Shown here piece after piece: positions 12,301 to 24,300 of a stretch of DNA of 64,000 nt. Within the stretch, counting starts at the first letter, position 1. Each line of letters starts with the position of its first letter. The notes beneath the pieces are model-generated. The model saw nothing but the letters and a program-made list of their open reading frames with translations, did no database searches and was not told the origin of the DNA. The DNA is from Heterocephalus glaber. Lineage: Eukaryota > Chordata > Mammalia > Rodentia > Bathyergidae. The position numbers were made by a program, and so were the translations under genes. Location: NCBI RefSeq assembly GCF_000247695.1, contig NW_004624781.1:9775067-9839066 (forward strand), in the 5' to 3' direction.

Positions 12301-15300
12301 AGGAGGGAGGTGTTTTCAGAGCCTAATGGCTGCCTGAAGGTCCACTGGTTACTACTATCGCCTGGGCAATGTGTGACTTTTGGAGGGGACACATTCTAAC
12401 CACAGCAGCCTGGCACAAACATCGGAGTTGGGTCTATATACTTATTGTAGGTGCACAGTGGTTCTGTTATCCTGAACCAGTCCAAATACCCTTTGATATA
12501 AGCAGGAGCCACTAGGCATTAGGAGGCAGTGCTGGGAGGAAGCAGTGAAAGTGCCACCAACTGATTGTCACAACCCCAAACTGGTAGGAGAGCTCTGGGC
12601 TGTGAGGACCACCGGACAGAACCAACAAGGAAATCAGTGCAGACCAGGGCACAAATGACCTTTGAACCTGCATTTTAATTTAATTTAGAGAGGTAAATTA
12701 AAGGGAAGACACAGCAGAGGAAAAACAAAAGCTGTAATGCCTGCTTCCCTGTTCATTTGAAAACAGACTGGCTACAGCCCAATTACTCTGACAAAAGCAC
12801 ACAGAGGGTGAGTTCCAAAGGGGGAAGATGTGTTTGAACAGATGCCAGGTGGAAAACTAACTCGAGACCTCCTACAGAGTCAAGAGCTTTGCTTGTTGAC
12901 AGTAGAATTATCTCGAGTTTGTAGGGGAAATTTCCCAAGAATACTCTAAAGTCTTTCACAACATAGATTTATATCCTGTGTTGCTTTGTTTTCTTAGTAA
13001 AATACATCCCAGGAATGCTCACATATAGGAAGTGGGCACCAGTCTTCAAGGATAAGGGGCTTTCTTGACCTGTCACCTGCCTGCCACCACTGGGCCTTTC
13101 CTTCCTGTAACAGGCAGAGGAATGCAACTTTTTGCCTGGCCTTGAATACCATTGAGCTTTTCCTTCACATATGTTATACATCCAACCTCAGTGAGTCCAA
13201 GCTCCTATCTCAGGGCCAGACTATGTGAAACTGTCTTTCAAAGAGATATGTTAACTGCAAAACACTTCAGATTACAGAAAAGTATATACCTCGTAATTTA
13301 TATACCCACCACCAAGGAGAAATCCTGTTCATAGGGTACTATATTTGCTTTCTAATTGCTCTCTCCCCTTCTATTAAACACAGATACAAGTCTCTTCTTT
13401 GTCTGATGGCAGGTATTTTCTTGAAGTTACTTTCAATGAATATTTTAATGTTCCTGCATGTTCTTGTATCTACGAACAATAATACATCCTGTTGCTCTTT
13501 GTATATTTTTAAATACAGAGATGCATATTCTAAAATGTCTTGTTTCCTCTGTAAAGTACACTGGTGGTGTCATATATTTCAAGGTATGTCAATTTGATAT
13601 AGACATAAGATTCTATGTCTACGTCTATGCTGCTTTTGCATTTTCTGGATTACTTATTAGGCTGAATATCTTTTCATACTTCAGAATCCAATGGATCTTC
13701 CTCTTTTCTAAAGTGCTTTTTGACATTCTTGTGATCTTTTTCTTAGATTTGTCTTCGTTAAAATCTTCGGGATATGAATTTGTCCTTGGTAGCATACATT
13801 ATACATACACAAATTTCTTCTTCCCGGCTGAAGCCTCACACTTCACTTGCTGACATCTTTTGCCTAATAAAATATTTTAATTTTAATAAAGGTAGGTTTA
13901 ACAATCTTTTGAATCACTACTATATTACCCTGGGGCAATGGTGTTTATTATAGTTTCACAAATTATCATCGTTGCCTTCCATATATCTTCATTTAACGTT
14001 GGCCTTTAATTTGTATTCAATTTTTTTTTTTTTGTACCGGGGATCAAATTCGGATGCTTGCTTGCAAGGCAGGTGGTGGAACCACTGAGCTAAAGCCCCG
14101 GCCCTGCATTAATTTTTGTTTTTTTGGTACCGGGGATTGAACTTGGGTTCTTGCGCTTGCGCAGCAGGCGGCGGAACCACTGAGTTAAACCCCCGGCCCT
14201 GTATTAATTTTTAATAGCATTATTGAGATGCCTATATTAACAATGTTTTCTTATTACTAAAAGAGATTTTTATTGAAATTGAACTGAATCTATAGATAAA
14301 TTTGGGTAGAACTGTTTTATCTGCTATCAAGTCTTCCTATTCATTAACACAGTGAATCACTATTCAGATCTTTTATGCTCATCCATAAACTTATATTGTT
14401 TTATTGGACAGATCTTGGGGATCAGTAGACAGTTTTGTTTTTAGGTATATCACATTTTTTGTTCCTATTATAAAAAGTATCTTCCTTTTTTCAATTACAT
14501 TTTCCATCTGTTGATTGTATCTGGGATTGCCACTTGATGTTACATTTGATCTTTTTTCTAGAAACCTTGCTTAAATTCTTAATTCTGAAAGGTTCTTTGT
14601 AGACGGAGTAGATTACCTCCACAGACAATCCTACCACCTGCAATGTGACAGTTTGTTTTTCCCATCCTGATGCCGCTGATCTCTCTTTCTTCATTGGACT
14701 TGTAAGAACATTTGGTATTGTTGACAGAGAGCACTGACTGCACCTGCCTCCTTCCTGACATTAATGGAAACGCTTCCACTATGAAATTATCACACTCCAT
14801 ACAGATATTCCCGTGTAGACTGAATAAGTTTCCCTGTATTCCTCCTGTGTCCTGAACTTTATTTTTTCCATTATTTTATCAAATTCTTTCTCTCCAATAA
14901 TTCAGAAAAACCATATAGTCACACATTTTATATTCTACACACTTTCTAATGTTAAAAAGCTCAAATATTGTCTTCTTCATAGTGTTCCTTGCCTACCTAT
15001 CCTAAAATAGCAAATTTTTCTCTAAAATATACAGAGTCCCAAATCTGTTTCTGCTTTTTTTTATCTTGCCATTCATTATTAGTTAATGTATCATGTATTT
15101 TACTATTACTTTGATTTGTCTCTCTGTGCTAGAATATAGAGTTCATGAGGAAAGAATGTTTGTTGTTCATGCTGTATCACCAGTGATATTCATATATCAT
15201 TTGGTATATGAATCCTGGAAGAAATTGTAGTTATAACTTGCATAGAAAACATAAACATTCATATTGGGCTTTGTTAATATATTAACTTTTGTAGAGAACA

Positions 15301-18300
15301 CATCTAAATTCAGTTTAAAAAACTTTATAAGGGCCGGGGATTTAGCTCAGTGGTTCCACCACCTGCCTCAGAAGTGCAAGGTCCTGAGTTCAATCCCTGG
15401 AACAAAAAAAAAAAAAGAAAAGAAAAAAACACAAAAGTTTATAAGATCTGTAGCTAGTTTTGGTATTATAATTTCGCTGAATTCAAATAAAGGTGATGAG
15501 CTTTTTGATCTATTCTCTGAAACAATCCAATTTTTTGTTTAGCTTTCTGATGGTGTATTTTAACTTGTCAAGACAGTATCTTTCAAGATTATACATTTAT
15601 TCAGATTTCATAATTATTCATTTTGTCTAAACTATTTTTTTGCTCCAAGTTTTCATCACATTCTGTTTTGAAAAATATTTTTATCTTCAGTTTTGTTCCA
15701 CTGTCATTATTAATAATTATGTCTTTTTTTTCTTGATCAAGCTTTTCCAAGCTTTACATAGGTTTATTGATTTTTCAAACCATTTTTTTGTTATTATTTC
15801 TGCCGGTGGTTGCTATTTCATTATTTTATCTCAAAAATTTTCTTTCTTACACCAATGTTTCCAAGAGTTCCACATAATCTCTGTTCCAACCGGTTTAGTA
15901 TTTCTTTTTTAATATTTAGATCTTTAATCCATTTTGATTTTAGCTGAGTGCATGGTGAGAGATATAGCTCTAGTTTTAGTCTCTGGCAAGTTGAAACCCA
16001 ATTTTTCCAGCTCCATTTATTAAAGAGGCTATCTTTCCTCCAGTGAGGGTGTTTGGCTTCTTTGCTGAAGATGAGGGGGCTGAGTGTCTGGAGTTGTTTC
16101 TGCATCTTCTAATCTGTTCCACTGGTCCTCAGGTCTGTTTCTTTGACAGTACCATGCTGTTTTTATCACAGCAGCATTGTAGTATAGTTTCAAGTTGGGG
16201 ATTTTGATACCCGCTGCCATGTCTCTGTTGCCCAGAATTGCTTTTGCTATTCTAGGTCTCTTCGTGTTTCAAATGAATTTTTAGATTGTTTTCTCAGGGT
16301 TCCTGAAGTATGCTGCTGGGATTTCAATTGGGATTGCATTGAATCTATATAGCAGTTTTGGAAGTATGGCCATTTTCATTATGTTGATTCTTCCTATCCA
16401 GGAGCAGGGGATATCTTTCTATTTTCTGATATCATCTTCAATCTCTCTTTTCAGTGTGCTAGTTTTCAGAGAAGAGCTTTTGATTTCTTTTGTTAGGTTG
16501 ATTCCTAGGTATTTCTGTTTTTTTGGATGCTATTAGAAAGGAATTGTTTGCCCTATTTCTCTCTGAGAGTCTGTTGTTTGTGTAGAGGAAAGCTATTGGT
16601 TTTTGTGTGTTGACCTTGTATCTGGCTACTTTACTGAATCTGGTTATTAAGTCTAGAAGACTTTTGGTGGCGTTGTTGGGGTCTTCTATATAGAGTATCA
16701 TGTCATGTGCAAGTAATGACAATTTGACTTCTTCATTTTCTATCTTTATTCCTTTTATTTCTTTCTCCTGTCTGATTGCTGTGGCTAATGTTTCCAAAAC
16801 TGTATCGAACAGGAGTGGTGATAGTGGACGTCCTTGTCTTGTTCCTGATTTTAGTGTGAAGGATTTCAGTTTTTGACCATTTAGAATGGTACTGGCTGGT
16901 TTTTCATAGATGGCTTTTATCAGACTGAGGTAGAGACCATCTGTTCCAATTTTTTGTAGGGTTTTTATCATAAATGCATGTTGGACTTTGTCAAAAGCTT
17001 TTTCTACATCTATTGAGATGATCATATGGTTTTTGTCCTTGGCTCCATTGATATAGTGTATTACATTTATTGATTTGTGTATGTTGAACCATCACTGCAT
17101 CCCTGTGAACTAACACAATCAATCAACAAGTGGGATCTCTTCTTATTAAAAAGCTTCTCCACAGCAAGAGAAACCACCAGCAGTGTGAAGAGACAATGTG
17201 GGAAAATAATTTTCACCTGCTGTTCCTCAGACAAAGGTGTACTGTCTAGAATATATAAAGAACATAAAAAATTCAGACCTCCCAAATTTAAAAACCCAAT
17301 CCAAAAAATGGGCATCTGAAATGAACAGACATTTCTCACACAAAGAAGTAGAAACAGCAAATAAACATATGAAAAAATGAAGAATTAAAAGAATCATACC
17401 ACAGTGATATATGTGCACCCATGTTCATAGCAGCACAATTTGTAATAGCTAAAACTTGGAAGCAGCCCAAGTGCCCATCCACTGGAGAATGGATAAAGAA
17501 AATGTGGGGTTTTTTACAAAATGGAGTACTACTCAGCCATAAAAAGGAGAAATTAGAGACATTTATAGCTAAATGGATGCACATTGAGGCAATACTCTTA
17601 AGTGAAATAAATAGGACACACGTGTAAATACCGAATAGCTTCTATAGTGTGAGAAACTAAAAGTGTAAATAAGGACTAAAATGTATAACAGATAATGTGA
17701 AATAGGAAAAAAAGAGGGAAAGGGGAAGGGGATGGGACGGGTAGAGGAAAGGACAGAAGGGAATGGAATTAATATGAGAAAAGGAAAAAACGGAAAAAAG
17801 TCTTTGTAAATAGAGAGGGGTGGAGGGGTTGAAGGGAGGGCAGGGGAAGGGGGAAAATATAAGAACCAAGGGAGATTATGTATAGGTGCAAATTTCCAAC
17901 AATGAATGTCATTATATTGTATGCCTAAAATGTACCAAGAAAATCAATTTTTAAAAAATTTTCTTTCTTCTCTTCTGCTCTTGTTATGCTAATCACTCCC
18001 TGTGATGGGGCTGCAAGACTACAACACTAAAACTGTACATCAGAAGTTTTTCTAATACTGCTTTTTTCTTTTACATACATTTAAATCAATGCTAGGTGCA
18101 TTTACAGGTTCACAATTATTCTATCATCCTCACGAATCAGTCCTCCATGTTTATACTTCTAATTATGCTTTTTCTTAAAGTCTGTATTTAGTGTCACCTC
18201 AAATATGGTGTCTTCAGCTTTAACTATTCACATGTTTATTTGCTGCACAGACCGTGAATCCACAAACAGCAAAGAACCAGTATACAACATCTCTCTGTGT

Positions 18301-21300
18301 CGTCCATATGCCCAGCGTAGCCGCACAACATGTGCAAGTCCTCCCTGTGTTAAAGAGGAACACACGCCATGTCTTCTCAACACGTTTTCTGAATGCAGAG
18401 GACTGTAACAAACATACCTGATTATTAGATTATCTGCTGTATTTCTTTCATGCTTCAGTAAAATATCTCTTTCTGGGACTCTTAGGTGAACCAAGGAAAA
18501 ATGTCATGCAGATGAAGCACAGTGGACCCAAACTGGGAGGCCTGGCTTTCTTCTGGCTCCCTGCTACTAACAGTCGTCGACTTTCTCTTTGTCTCCGTCT
18601 CTTCATCTAGCACCTATTTTCCCCTCTGTGGAGTACAGAGGGTATATTATGTAACTCTTAAACCCCTGAACACTAAGTCTTTTTGCCTCTAATTGTCACT
18701 TTTCTAAGTCAGGACTTTCACTACGATGATACTGAGTTTAGAAATCACTGAAGAGTCTAGATAAAGTTGAAAAAGAATGTCATAAAAATGTCCCTTTTAC
18801 ACTAATATTGAACAAAAATGCTAAACAATTATTTTAAAAAATTGAAAGAAATAGACTTATTAAACACACCCCTACATACTTCATTTATCTACTATGTGAG
18901 TGAAATTTCTATGTTTTGTCTAGCTCTGGCACAAGCTCTTCTCATTATTGTTCTTCCTTGTTATTTTTTAAACTCCGAATTGTTCAGGTGTGGCACAAAT
19001 AGAGGCTGCAGAACAGAGCCCTGACAGTCACCATGGGAAGTTTAGGCAAAAACAGGATCTGCCAGCCAACTTATAAACCAGGGTACTGTGGCCTGCCTGG
19101 CTCACTTTAATTAAGAGAAGACTTAGCTCCTTGAGAAGTTTCACCTGTACAGTACGAGCAAGAACAGGCACAATTAAATATCTACATTAAACGGTAATGC
19201 TTCATTACCTAGACTAGATTTGGTCTAATTAAAAGGTAAATCAAATTCCTGAAGAAAATAACTGCCACCAGGCACAATAAACTTATTTTAATTTAGAATC
19301 CAAGTAAGGTTAAGGGCACACGTTGCGTTGGAGGCATGGGCTTCATTTTTTAATCGTAGGGAAGAAAAATTGGTGCAGTACAACAGCTTAAACTTCTGCT
19401 ATCGGAGATGGACGAGAAGGACGTTTTTATTGGAGTGTGAGTACTCAGCGTAAAACAGGACCATAAATGGCAGTGGACATTCTTAAGACCAATATGAATG
19501 CTCTGAGATTAATTTCTAATCTCTATACAAGCGGTCAGCAGCACAGTGACATTCGCCATGATTTGGTAGGTACAACTGATGACAACAGAAGAGAGACCCA
19601 AGAATTTTGTGATCACTTATTTAAGGACCTTTCTAATCTTGGCCCAGGCTGAGAGGCCAGTGAAAGGGGCCATGCTATCTTGGAAGTAGAAATGTCTTTG
19701 AAAGTAGTCAAGCTCAGGGCTGAAAGTCAGAAGTTGTGTGCAGAAAAAGTCTTGAAGTAACTGAACAAGCTGCCCCTCTGTTTTATCTTTTACAAAATCC
19801 TGCTTTCTCTGTTCACAAGATTAGAAGCCCCTCCACCAGGCCACATCCAGTTGCAACTATGAATGCCTAAAACTAGGGAACCATTTGATTGTAAGTGTTT
19901 TGGCTTAGAAAGTACCTTCCCTCCCTCTATTTTCTCCTATTCCTCAGTCACTTTAGAAACAGAAGCAAAAGGTTGCTTCCTCCAAGGCCTAATGAGCTCT
20001 GGGTGTTTATTCATCAGTATCTGCAGCCATAATCCTCAGGTTTATGAGATCAGATGTACCTGAGGGACCAGCTCTGAGGGTCCAAGATGGGAATATGAGA
20101 AGTACGAAAAGAACACATATGTACTGTTTAGCGAGGGGTCTGCAGGGGCCCAGAACACAAAGGCAAGCTCCGGAGGCTCCTACGGAAGGAAGCCAGACCA
20201 GGCATTAGAAAAGGCCCCAAGAAACACCTGGCCATGTGACTTGTGTGAGAACACCGAACAGAGTGGGTGACAGGAACTGATCAAAGCCGCTTAACAGTCA
20301 AGGTCACTTGACAGGCGTGTGTACTGTAGCATAAAACATCACTGTGGACAGTTTCCTGGGGTTCACTAACCCATGGATAAAGCTTTCGGTTTTATTCTTT
20401 TAACAACCTCAGTTCAGACCAAACAGTATGTTGGCTAGGACAAAAGTCAGGTTTCTTGTTACTGAGACCCACAACTTGGTTCCCAATATTTTCCACCAAT
20501 ACGAAAGTGGGTTCAAGGGTCACATAAGCCTTTGCCTTACCCTTTCCTCTCAACGCTCCCTCACAGAAGACTCTGCCTCAATCTATCTCGTATTAGATGC
20601 AGCCTCAAGAAACACTCAAGTTCTCTACCTTTCAGCCAGCATTCATATTAGGTGCCCACTTGCAACCTTGCAGGTTGCAAGCTAGGGGACAGTGTGACAT
20701 TGACCATAGTGAGACTGAGAGCCCGCCCTCCCTCCCTCCCTCCATTCCTTCCCCCCTCCCCTCTCCCCCTTCTCTCGTTCTTTTCTTTTCTCCCCCACCC
20801 CATTCATACTAAGTGGCAACCAAGAGAAAAAAGAGGACATAAAGAAAGAAAAGGAATATTACCGGGGGAAGGTATACATAATACCATAATACCCTTGCAA
20901 AAGGCCAGATCAAAAAGAGGGAAAGACCAACTCAGAAAAAAAGCAGCCTACTAGTGGCTGGGAATGTCCGAAGAATTTCCAGGAAACTCAATCTCATGGC
21001 CCATGCTCTGTGGATCCTGAGGAAACAGAAGGGCCAGCTCTCTCATGAAATCTCAGGGTCTAGAGCCAGGAAAATACATCCCCATTATTTTATAAAAGAG
21101 AACCAAGGACCACATGGAGGAAAAGAACAGAGCGAGTATTTCCCCTGCACATCACACTTCAAAGCAACAGAATTCATAAGATTGTAATAAAGCATGTAAG
21201 CCTCTTTCATGCTATGCTGCTCTAACACAGGAATCCTACCAACCATGTGCAAGACCCCAGGTTTGATCCCTAACACTGTAAGAAGTGAAACCAACAACAG

Positions 21301-24300
21301 AACCTGCCAAAAATTATCAGAAGTGTCCTAGTATGAAGGGGCAATGTGCTAATGGGCAGAGGTGCACAAAAGTGAGCTCAAGTCCACAGACTTCAGGACA
21401 GGCTGGACAACAGCCCGTGGGGTGCCACAGACACTCTGGTAGAGAGAAAATCATCCAGTGCTAGAACTCAGAAACTGCTTCCAGAAACTACCTTTACAGT
21501 CACTCCAACAATGAATTTCTACGCTTCTTGCTTTCCCTGCAAAACACAAATTTGGTGATATACTCAAACTGAATGAAAGCCAACATTCTCACAACGGATT
21601 GAGATCAGTGTGTGTATATTTGGGCACCTTGCTCAAAAATAAACAGGTGAAGGCTTACAGTATGCACGTGGGCCTAGGTTCCATCCCCAGAACCACAAAA
21701 AACCCCAGAAAATACACAAAAAGAAAAGAGCAGGAGAGAAAAGAGAAAAATAAAAGGTCATTTACTCTAAGAATCCAGGCTTGTGTTTATGCTCCACGTG
21801 AGGTCCAAATTGTATCTGGGCTTGAAATCCACCAAACTCGCAGGCTTTCTCAAAAGAGACGGGGTGGGAGCCGTTCAGGATGTCATCCCGAGCCTGAAAC
21901 ACACGAGGAAGGAACAGCCTCAGGGGTTTGGGGGACAATGTCTCTCCCCACAGACATGGCCCAGCCCAGCACATGCATGCTACAGAGCTGAGGACAGGTG
22001 CAGATGTGCTAAGATTGCAAGGGGTGGCAGATACTCCGCAGAGCAGGGTCAAATGGCCCAGGGCTGGAACACATGCAGGTGGTCTGGCATCCCAAAGGGA
22101 AAGTGTGCTGATAATCTAGGGAGGCAGAAGCAATTATAAAACATAAAGAGGTAAAGGAAAATCCTCATGAAATGACGAGATTCATATAATCTGAAACAGA
22201 AATAGTTTCTTTTTTATACACATAAACCATTAAGTTAACGGAAAAAACAGAAGTAAAACCAACCTAACCCCCATTGCAAAGTAAAGACTAAAGTATTATA
22301 AGGAGAGAAGGAGAGAGATGGATGCACACAGAGAGAAAAGAATTCCATACCCAAGATAGCTGAGGGAAGGACAAGCAATGTACAGTCCTAGAACCTTTGC
22401 TGTCTGAAGTCCTTCTGGTTTACAACCCAGTTGGTGCCATTGCTATTTATCCCTTTCCTTTTTGTCTTTCTTTTCTCTAAAACACACCCAGACCACTCTT
22501 ACACAGACACTCATAGCCATCACCTTGGGCCTGAAACTCATAAGCATCTTCTCCTGCCCTGCCATCTCCTTCCCTTCCAGCTTCATTCCATACCATTTCT
22601 TCTACCCACTAACTTGGGGGTCAGCAAACATTCCCTCTAAAAGGCCAATCGGTAAACATTTCAGACCTTCAGGGCCATTAGGTCTGTGTGCCAACTACTG
22701 GATCACAAAATATATAAACAATTATATAACATGTAAGGGGATTTACCAATATATAATACATAAATAAAGGACTTACTATCAAAAACAGTGGAAGGCATGG
22801 TTGCCGTTTGCAATTCTTGTATTATTTCTATGGGCAGGGAAGTAGATAGATGGAGGGGAGGAGGAAAGGAAGTTTAGGTGAAAGAAGATGTGAGAAATAT
22901 AGACTGTTTTCGTTGAGCCAAAAGTAACCTTAGGGACAATCCAGTGCCAAGCCCACATCTTACATACTGGGAAACTACAAACTCAGATGTGTTAAATGGT
23001 CTGTCTGAATTTAAACAATTAGTTAATGGTAAAGACATAAAAGGTTATTGTGAAGAAAGCTTCCCGTTAATGGGAAATAATGGTTTTTTACTGATATTTT
23101 ATGGTATTCTAAGGTGCTAGCTAATAAAGCTGTAGTGTCTTTGATATTTAGGAAGGCAGACAGAGTCCCAGAGAGGACCCCTCTCAATGGCCAGTGGTTC
23201 ATGTCCAATGCCAACCTGCACTACCACCAGATAGGAGGAGCCTCGGGACGCACTCCCTGGACAAGAATGCTGTGAATAGTGTGGGAGATGCAGCCAGGAG
23301 CCTCCTGCACACTCCCCAATGTCAGTGTCAGTGTCTGACTACAGTGAAGGCCATACCTGGACATAAAGCAAGTTCAGCTGCACAGGGTCTCTGGAGTCCA
23401 CATTCTGATCAGAGTAGAAGAACTTTCGTCTGAGCAGTAACGTCTCGTTTTCATCTACTCCTTGTTCTCTGAACGTTCGGCTGTGATCCAGCCAATTTAC
23501 TGCAACACAAGACGCAGGAGAGAACTATGTTTGCTTCTCCTCTTAATTGAAAGGAATTTAACAAAACAGCAGTGTGACACAGATGCAGATTTCTCTGATG
23601 CTGACAGTCACAGTTACTTCTTATATTAAAACTGTGCCTTTTCACTTTGAAAAATAATTTGTAATCTACCATATGAGCAACAAAGAGGTAAAGGAAGGAC
23701 AAAATTCCCAGCCATTCCTAAAGTTAGTGGACCTTCCACAGTGAATTGATAACATGTCCCCTCTTCCCCAGAAGGTAAGAATAAGGAAATCAGTATTGCT
23801 AAAACGAAATTGGAATTTTCCATAAAATCAACAGCAGATACTCGAGTCTCATCAAGTGAAATAATTCAGAGATACTGAACATAATAAGTTACCTCTGACC
23901 TCAAGTGGAAAAGTGGAAGAAAATTAAAGTCGTGGGGAATACAAGGGGGAGGGTTGAAAGGAGGAGAGGAGAGACTGGCCCTCATCCATGGACCAGCTGA
24001 ATCTCAGCCATTCTATGAATATCGCCCTCACCTCTGGGTGCACAGACATGGACTGCTCCTTGCACACTTTGCAGAGCACTCTATCCTCCACTCCTCTCCG
24101 GGCTGCACACACGCACACTGTGGGTAAGTACTTATGATCCACCGCACTACGTCCTAAGCAGCTTCAGTACACACAATGTGGCTGACAGCCCTTCTCTCCT
24201 GTAGTGTCTGGGACAGTCTTGGGCACACATTAATAAATCCTTGGGATGTGTATAGTAAAGTCTCTTGGAAAGAAGTAGGTAACTGAAAAATCTAATGAGG

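Larger units (their letters stand above)
13600..14700 (-). mobile_element. Old L1 ORF2 region, antisense, interrupted by two IDs
   Basis: Antisense L1 ORF2-like sequence, for example 'gaactgaatctatagataaatttgggtaga' in its 14,280-14,310 part and 'atatcttttcatacttc' near 13,667. No open frame remains. The tandem IDs at 14,021-14,200 split it. Boundaries are approximate. Confidence 0.55.
15849..17953 (+). mobile_element. Twin-primed L1 insertion with inverted 5' half
   Basis: A single retrotransposition event. A perfect 16-base target duplication, aaaaattttctttctt, lies at 15,833-15,848 and 17,954-17,969. Between the copies, the right part (about 17,109-17,953) is a sense L1 3' end, and the left part (15,849 to about 17,108) is the preceding ORF2 segment in reverse. 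The ORF2 order is continuous apart from a small loss at the junction: the inverted part ends near NIGVRKKIF and the sense part resumes at [18 protein letters not shown]. This is the product expected of twin priming. No frame is intact. Confidence 0.93.
4486..21765 (-). other. TLN2: TLN2 intron between exons 6 and 7 (17.3 kb)
   Basis: The largest complete intron in the window, built largely from L1 fragments of different ages with ID and B1 insertions, listed separately. Stretches with nothing I can name: 5,400-6,800, 12,420-13,200, 14,750-15,250, 18,000-19,300 and 19,700-20,700. No further exon is needed between exons 6 and 7, because the Asp263 codon is completed exactly. Confidence 0.85.

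Noticed and set aside
16459..17025. 188-codon minus-strand frame as a host gene
   Set aside because: It has clear L1 ORF2 reverse-transcriptase motifs and lies inside the twin-primed element.
19460..19655. 61-codon plus-strand frame near 19.5 kb
   Set aside because: It reads somewhat protein-like but has no recognised family, no upstream continuation and no splice context.
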